Source of the DNA: Endocalyx cinctus | Lineage: Eukaryota > Ascomycota > Sordariomycetes > Amphisphaeriales > Apiosporaceae | Reading direction: 5' to 3' | Length of the DNA: 64,000 bases | Assembly (NCBI GenBank): GCA_001600455.1 | Contig: BCKC01000008.1 | Coordinates: 372,001-436,000, forward strand | Part shown: positions 59,079 through 64,000 of the stretch, piece by piece | Layout: every line of letters begins with the position of its first letter | Position numbering within the stretch: the stretch's first letter is position 1 | The notes under the pieces: generated by a model | Told to the model about the DNA's origin: nothing | The model's database searches: none | The model's input: the letters and a program-made list of their open reading frames with translations, nothing else | Position numbers and translations under genes: made by a program

Positions 59079-60089
59079 AGCAGTGTGTCGGTAGTAAACA
59101 GCGTGAAGGTCAAGAAATCTGAATCTGATTGATCTTAAATGGAGTGCTGTGTATTGAGCATGAGAAATAGAAGGAAGAATCTGTTCTGTGCTACAGGAAC
59201 GGAGTAGAATCCTAATAATGCTTGTGGATCAATACAGTACTAAAGTAGGAATATACATACTGTAATGAGGGACAGCCAACACAATAGTTATATCCATGGA
59301 TAAGGCAAGGGTGTGATGTTGTCGCAAACCAGAAACCAACAATTAATAGCCAAGAGTCCAAGACTGTAGGATTGCTAACATTGGGTAGTGTAATCAACAA
59401 CTGCAGATAACATACAGTACCTATCCTTTTAAACTGTCAAGTAAACACCGCCAAGACACCAATCCAGCTTTGTCTCCCATCAGCTGTAGCCACCTGCTCT
59501 TTCAAGTAGGTGGGGCAATTTCACTTTCCGGCTTCAGTAAGTAAATTAGCTAAGCACTTCTTTGCCTACTGAACAAGACAGTTGGCCACAGCTGATCAAG
59601 ACTAGAAATATATTGGTGTCTTGGCGGTGCTGACTTGACGGTTAAAGGGATGGATCCATGGATATTATTACATGGTATCGTCAACATCGTGACTGGTTTT
59701 ATCTTGGCGTTTCTTACATTGTACAAATTACCACATTCATTGTAGGGGATGTACTTAAGTATAAATTGGAACCTATCATAAACTTTTAATGTTGGTCCTG
59801 TTCTACAGTCCTCACTCAACGGCTTGTCAGATTGTACAAGATTAGTGTCTCGTTAAACCGGCAGACCTCTATTAACGAGTAGCCTTGCGTCCAGATGATA
59901 GTGATACCACGAGCCTCGACATTTACGTGAGCCATTGGCACGCGGATCCGGTATTGACCGCCTAGGCCGCGGCAAAATCCGTAGTCGTAGTGGGGCGTGC
60001 GGCGTACGGGATAAAAATACCGGACAGGTCGCGGTACTCACCTGGGATATCAGTCGCCCGTTCTATAGGGGAACAAACCTGGTTGCTCA
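59079..60089. other. Intergenic region holding a MITE-like element
   Basis: Includes the inverted-repeat element at 59424-59650. The rest may contain the decayed 5' part of the AAA+ pseudogene (weak open frame from about 59965). Confidence 0.45.
59424..59650. mobile_element. 227-bp MITE-like element
   Basis: The left end starts TCCTTTTAAACTGTCAAGTA and continues ACACCGCCAAGACACCAAT; the right end in reverse complement starts TCCCTTTAACCGTCAAGTCA and continues GCACCGCCAAGACACCAAT. The roughly 39-bp inverted repeats have only a few mismatches. No target-site duplication is obvious, so the superfamily is open. There is no coding capacity. Confidence 0.7.
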
Positions 60090-60773
60090 GTAATATGGGG
60101 GTAGTTTTCTCATTGGCTACCCCATGGCAAGCTATCTTGCCCACGTAAGTTATTGTTTGATTGCTTTCAAGTACTCAAGGTTCTAACTGATGACAATACA
60201 GCGACGAGGCCGATGTCTTTCTTAATAGTCGAAGGAGAGGTGTCAATCCCTCAACTGACAGAAACGCACTAGTCTCTGGTGACTCGATATATGTCCAAGG
60301 AATTTCTAGTCGTATGAATCACTGAAGCTCTATGTAGTCTTTCTCCGAGCTCTCGAGTATTATCATGAGATTATGTTTCTTACGACCAACCAGATTGCAC
60401 GATTCGATATCGCCGTGCTCTCTCGGATACACGTCGCTATCCAATACGACCACCTCAAGTCGACTCAGATGGAGGATATCTTCAAAGGTTTCATCAAAAC
60501 CCCTGGACGACAAGAATCAAGTGGATGACCACGAGGGTACCTTTGAATGGCTCGAAGAGGAAGTGTATAGAATCGAGTTCGATGGTCGGCAAATTCGCAA
60601 TAGTCACCACAGCTCTGGGGTTGGCCTGGGCTGAGTTGAAGTATAGGACTGGCAAAGGAAAACTGAGAAAAAAGCAGTTGAAGGCGGTGATGAGCAATTT
60701 GCGCTCGTCCAAGGGTGATTTTGCGGTGGAGTACGATCGGTACATCACGGCCCCAGGGAAGGTGATTAAATAA
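60090..60773 (+). pseudogene. AAA+ ATPase pseudogene (DUF7025/AAA-lid type) with frameshifts
   Basis: Pieces of one protein occur in order but in different frames. FSLATPWQAILPT joins across an intron (acceptor before 60202) to the Walker B DEADVFLNSRR; after a second intron (60279-60337) come VFLRALEYYHEIMFLTTNQI and LSRIHVAIQYDHL in the same frame. Then KPLDDKNQVDD...WLEEEVYRIEFDGRQIRN appears in a second frame (to about 60600), and IVTTALGLAWAELKYRTG to ...YITAPGKVIK-stop in a third (60604-60773). Intact fungal paralogues have these blocks in one frame. I see no convincing Walker A upstream, so the 5' half is lost or decayed. The two frame changes cannot be repaired by plausible introns. 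Confidence 0.7.
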
Positions 60774-61303
60774 AAATCGATGGCGAGAAGTTGGCACGAT
60801 GCAATGACATGGTTATTAATTTTGATCTTCGTCCGCATTATCGATGTTAGAAATTGGTATCTCAAGTCGCAGTTGGCTCTGTGCTGGATCAACATCGCTC
60901 GACACCTAAATTGGGTAACCTAGTTATAATTATTCACGATAATCACTTTCTATAGTTCGTAGCGAGAGGCTTTTTATATGAGGAAGAAAATATATCTTCA
61001 ATTCAATTACAAAGTATAATTTATAGCCAACTTCAATATCATTGTCAGCTTATTAAGTAACTAGCTCATAGTACGCTAGTTATCACCACGAATCGCTTGA
61101 CTTCCATTTTAGGAAATATCCCGAGCAGTTGATTCTCAAACTCAGGAGTATTTAAATGTGATTAGCCATCCATCTCAACATTCGAGATTTAGAATAATTA
61201 TTTTATCTGTATTACAGAACTATACAGTTATCGCTTGAACTAAACCTAATTTAAATTTTTCACTAAACTCCAACTAAAACATTCCAACAACCGATTTCCT
61301 ATC
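60774..61303. other. Intergenic region, no gene seen
   Basis: AT-rich promoter region of the short-chain dehydrogenase. Confidence 0.5.
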
Positions 61304-62293
61304 ATGTCCCGATACACAGAATCACACTTGAAGACGGCCGGACCAGGTGATTCGCGTCCTACTGCGCTACAGATCGTCAAAGACGAGGGGTGCGAAGGGA
61401 CGCTTACGGATAAGGTCTTCCTCGTCACCGGCTGCTCCTCGGGTATCGGTATCGAGACCGGTCGCGCGCTCGCGGCCACCGGCGGCGCCGTCTTCCTCGC
61501 CGTCCGCGATCTCGAGAAAGGGAAGGCAGCCTGCGGCTCGTTTCTCGAGCCCGGCCACGTCGAGCTGCTCGAGCTGGACGTCGCCAAGACCGAGTCGGTC
61601 CGGGCCTGCGCGGCCGCCTTCCTCGCGAGATCGCCGGCGTTGAACGTGCTCGTGTGCAACGCCGCCGTCATGGACGTGCCCGAGCGGCGGGAGTCGGTCG
61701 ACGGGCACGAGACGCAGCTCGCGACCAACTATCTCGGCCACTTCCTCCTCTTCTGGCTGCTGCGGGATGCCATGCTGAAAGCGTCTACGCCCGAGTTCAA
61801 CTCGAGGCTGGTCAACGTCTCTAGCGCGGCTCACGCGTCTTCCGAAATCGTCTTCGACGACTTCCAGTTGGCGCAGGAGGGGAGGTATACTCCCAACCGC
61901 GCTTACGGCCAGAGTAAGCTGGCCCAGATATACATGGCTAACTACGTGGATCGGAACTTCGGGTCCAAAGGACTGCACGCTCTGAGCTTGATGCCCGGTG
62001 GTGTTCTGTCCAACCTACAGATTCACGCGCCTAAAGAGGTCAGAGACTCCTGGAAGAGTAACCCTCAGGTGTGGAACTTCATGAAGAGTCCCGAACAAGG
62101 CGCTGCTACCACCATCTTAGCGGCTATCGGAAAGGAGTGGGAGGGTAAGGGCGGCAAGTACTTGGAGGACTGTAGGATTGCCAGGCCGCAGCCCCTAATC
62201 CCAGGCGTAATGGGCATCGCCAGTTACGCCTATGATGAGATCAAGGAGACTAAGACTTGGGAGCTCACGACGAAGACTCTGGGTCTTTCTTAA
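61304..62293 (+). CDS. Short-chain dehydrogenase/reductase (WW-oxidoreductase/retinol-dehydrogenase-like)
   Basis: Single exon, 329 aa. Classical SDR motifs are complete: cofactor loop TGCSSGIG (residues 42-49), NAAV (about 119-122), the serine region NVSSAAH (about 171-177) and the active-site YGQSK (Tyr201, Lys205), followed by SLMPGGVLSNL. The first 30 residues are a short leader typical of this fungal subgroup, without a signal peptide. The Arg in AVRDLEKG suggests NADP(H). Relatives reduce or oxidise ketone/alcohol groups in secondary or lipid metabolism. The gene is markedly GC-rich and intronless compared with neighbours. It is convergent with a Zn2Cys6 regulator, so a biosynthetic cluster may extend past the window. 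Confidence 0.92.
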   Translation: MSRYTESHLKTAGPGDSRPTALQIVKDEGCEGTLTDKVFLVTGCSSGIGIETGRALAATGGAVFLAVRDLEKGKAACGSFLEPGHVELLELDVAKTESVRACAAAFLARSPALNVLVCNAAVMDVPERRESVDGHETQLATNYLGHFLLFWLLRDAMLKASTPEFNSRLVNVSSAAHASSEIVFDDFQLAQEGRYTPNRAYGQSKLAQIYMANYVDRNFGSKGLHALSLMPGGVLSNLQIHAPKEVRDSWKSNPQVWNFMKSPEQGAATTILAAIGKEWEGKGGKYLEDCRIARPQPLIPGVMGIASYAYDEIKETKTWELTTKTLGLS

Positions 62294-62561
62294 GTGTCAT
62301 ATTGTCGCTTTTTTTTTCTTTCTCTTCTTATCTTCCTCAAAATACACTCTTAAAATATTGTATATACTGTTTGTATGACTTATATTTTTCACCTATATAA
62401 TACCTGTCTCAATTTCGGGCCCCCTCCTTATTTTGTTTTAGAAATGAGTTTGCGGTTTATTTTGACAGTGCATCGTTAGTGAGAATTCAAAACTAAGCAC
62501 AATTTCGTCAAAATCCGGTGATTATGCAATTTTATAGGAGAAACAGTTTTATGTAGTGTAT
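62294..62561. other. Short convergent spacer
   Basis: Holds the 3' UTRs of the dehydrogenase and the regulator; a T-rich patch lies at 62310-62330. Confidence 0.5.
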
Positions 62562-64000
62562 CTAACCTAGGGAGCCAATGACAGAGTCTTTTACTCCCTC
62601 CAACGTTTTCGTCACCTGTGTTTCCATATTGCGTATCATCACCAGCTGAACCTCCTTACCCCCGATTGCGGGGCTCACTTTTATCCTGCTCAGCAACGTC
62701 GCTATATCCTTCATGCGACGACCGCTCAGAAGCCGAAGGACGGAGATGATTTCGCCGGGGTCCCCTATCTCGTACTCCCGCATTTGCATGACGTCTCCGA
62801 AGTGAGATTCGTCCAAGGTGTGCCATAATAATTTCTTGGTGAGCATAATGAGCTTGTCGAGAAACATGAGCATCAACATCATCAGCTCGGAGCTGGAGTA
62901 GCATCTCTGGCATCGCAATATCCGCGAGCACGTTTCTAAAGCTCGTTTATGCCACGCCAAGACTCCTTCCAACCGATCGACCTTCATGCTATGCATAAAA
63001 CCGTCGACTTCTCCTATCAAAGGCGCGATGGTGGAAAGGCACTGATTGGCACACTTCTCTTGGTAACTGGGCTCTGCGCCAGGCTCGCTTCCTGACGAGA
63101 GTGCAAATGGAGCCGGCATGTTTGCGGTGGCGGCAATTAAGGGGCTAAATGGGTCCGTTACGGGCGGTGTTGTAAATCCATGGAGCCCGGGAAATGATGG
63201 GTCAGGTACTGACCACAACGCGGCGAGGCCAGCATTGAAGTCTTCGGTCGCTACATAAAAAAATCAGTCTCGTGTATTCAATCATATTTAGAGTATCAAG
63301 ACAAACCCAAATTATCTTCGAAGAGATTTAACTGGAGTTCGGGTGCGTTGTTTAATAGGTCAATATCCGGGCAGGCCGTCCGTCCAGGTGATACATCAAC
63401 GTGAGTCGTCTTTGATGGCTCCGCTCCAGTTAAGTTTCTATCAGACATCAGACGACCTTGGGCAGCGGTCGGCGGCTGCTTATTAAGCGTCGGCCCTGTC
63501 GACGTTGAAGTCAAAGTGGATTCCGAGACCGACGTAGGTGCCAGAGTCGACGCCAACCTCGAAGCGGATGAAGACTCCGAGTCGTCCGAGACGACAATAC
63601 ATTCATCTTGATCAGACATAGTCTGTGCAGATTCCGTGTCGGTGCGGTGCGCAGGTGACGAGGCCGGTCTCGGGACAACGTCGCCATTGCGATTCCGTTT
63701 TTGGCCAGCAGCTGTTCGTCGACGTCCGACGCGCCCTTCTACGGGAGCGTAGACGCACTTCAACGAAGATTTCTTGCACCTTAGACAGACCGGCTTCTGT
63801 CCATCGCATCGGAGCTGTATCCCATAGTTATGCGAGAACTATTAGTCAGCACTCGGAAGGATTGCGAGCGGACGACGGGGCCTTCGTGCGGTAGATAAGA
63901 AGAAGAAGAAAGAAAAAAAAAAGGGGATTACCTTTTTTGACCGGCAATGGGTACACGCTGAATGAGGCGGGATGATATTTCCCCTCTCGCTGAATGATTT
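62562..64000 (-). CDS. Zn2Cys6 transcription factor, AflR-like layout (start outside window)
   Basis: Exons visible are 64000-63932 (5' partial), 63814-63307 and 63250-62562, about 422 codons. The zinc cluster is split by a 117-nt intron: CTHCRSKK joins LRCDGQKPVCLRCKKSSLKC, giving C-X2-C-X6-C-X6-C-X2-C-X6-C, a perfect Zn2Cys6 DNA-binding domain. A basic linker (GRVGRRRTAAGQKRNR) and a long Ser/Thr-rich region follow. The C-terminal domain (KRALETCSRILRCQRCYSS, then MLMLMFLDKLIML) resembles the AflR/regulatory domain found in pathway-specific regulators of polyketide clusters. No ATG is available in frame before the window edge. It probably controls nearby genes, but targets are not visible here. 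Confidence 0.85.

Overview
The window is nuclear DNA of a filamentous ascomycete (Pezizomycotina, most likely Sordariomycetes; order not determined). The evidence is short 50-120 nt GT-AG introns with TACTAAC-like branch sites, fungus-only families (DASH Spc19, dynactin RO-10, Sho1, HET, NACHT-TPR, subgroup-C-like GH18), a Zn2Cys6 regulator, AT-rich gene-poor intergenic DNA with long poly(T) tracts, and repeats that look mutated by RIP (repeat-induced point mutation). Exon structures were worked out by hand from splice signals and phase. Total lengths came out divisible by three for every multi-exon gene given as complete.

Left third (1-31.7 kb) is mostly conserved core. It starts with the 3' end of a vanillyl-alcohol-oxidase-type flavoenzyme (2-601), which converges on a roughly 2,144-aa NACHT-like NTPase/TPR protein (938-7574, minus). 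Then come an orphan repeat-containing ORF (10.3 kb), the DASH kinetochore subunit Spc19 (12.3 kb), the osmosensor Sho1 (14.7-15.8 kb, minus) with a 5.7 kb gene-free upstream region holding a 295-bp mariner-type MITE, dynactin p24/RO-10 (21.5-22.2 kb, minus), a vacuolar amino-acid transporter (22.9-24.8 kb), the ribosome-assembly WD40 protein Sqt1 (25.8-27.2 kb), a secreted CalB-type lipase (28.3-29.8 kb) and a shortened REI1/ZNF622-like zinc finger protein (30.7-31.7 kb).

The middle (32-49 kb) is accessory and damaged. It holds a HET-domain gene with a frameshift and a stop codon supplied by a repeat, an M20 metallopeptidase (7 exons), an AT-rich block with a twice-interrupted reading frame and an orphan ORF, a fold-back repeat pair, an aldo/keto reductase, a membrane-anchored UDP-glycosyltransferase and a Ser/Thr-rich single-pass membrane protein.

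The right third (49.7-64 kb) carries three secreted proteins in a row. They are a killer-toxin-type GH18 chitinase with three chitin-binding type-1 modules and a dibasic propeptide site, a convergent 611-aa Cys-rich secreted protein of unknown family that also has dibasic sites, and an aspzincin-like metalloprotease (HELAH). Copies of one dispersed repeat lie between the first two and after the third. After these come a DUF7730-like protein, a second MITE-like element, a frameshifted AAA+ ATPase pseudogene, a short-chain dehydrogenase and the start-truncated Zn2Cys6 transcription factor that runs off the window. The secreted trio is the best candidate here for an undescribed functional module.
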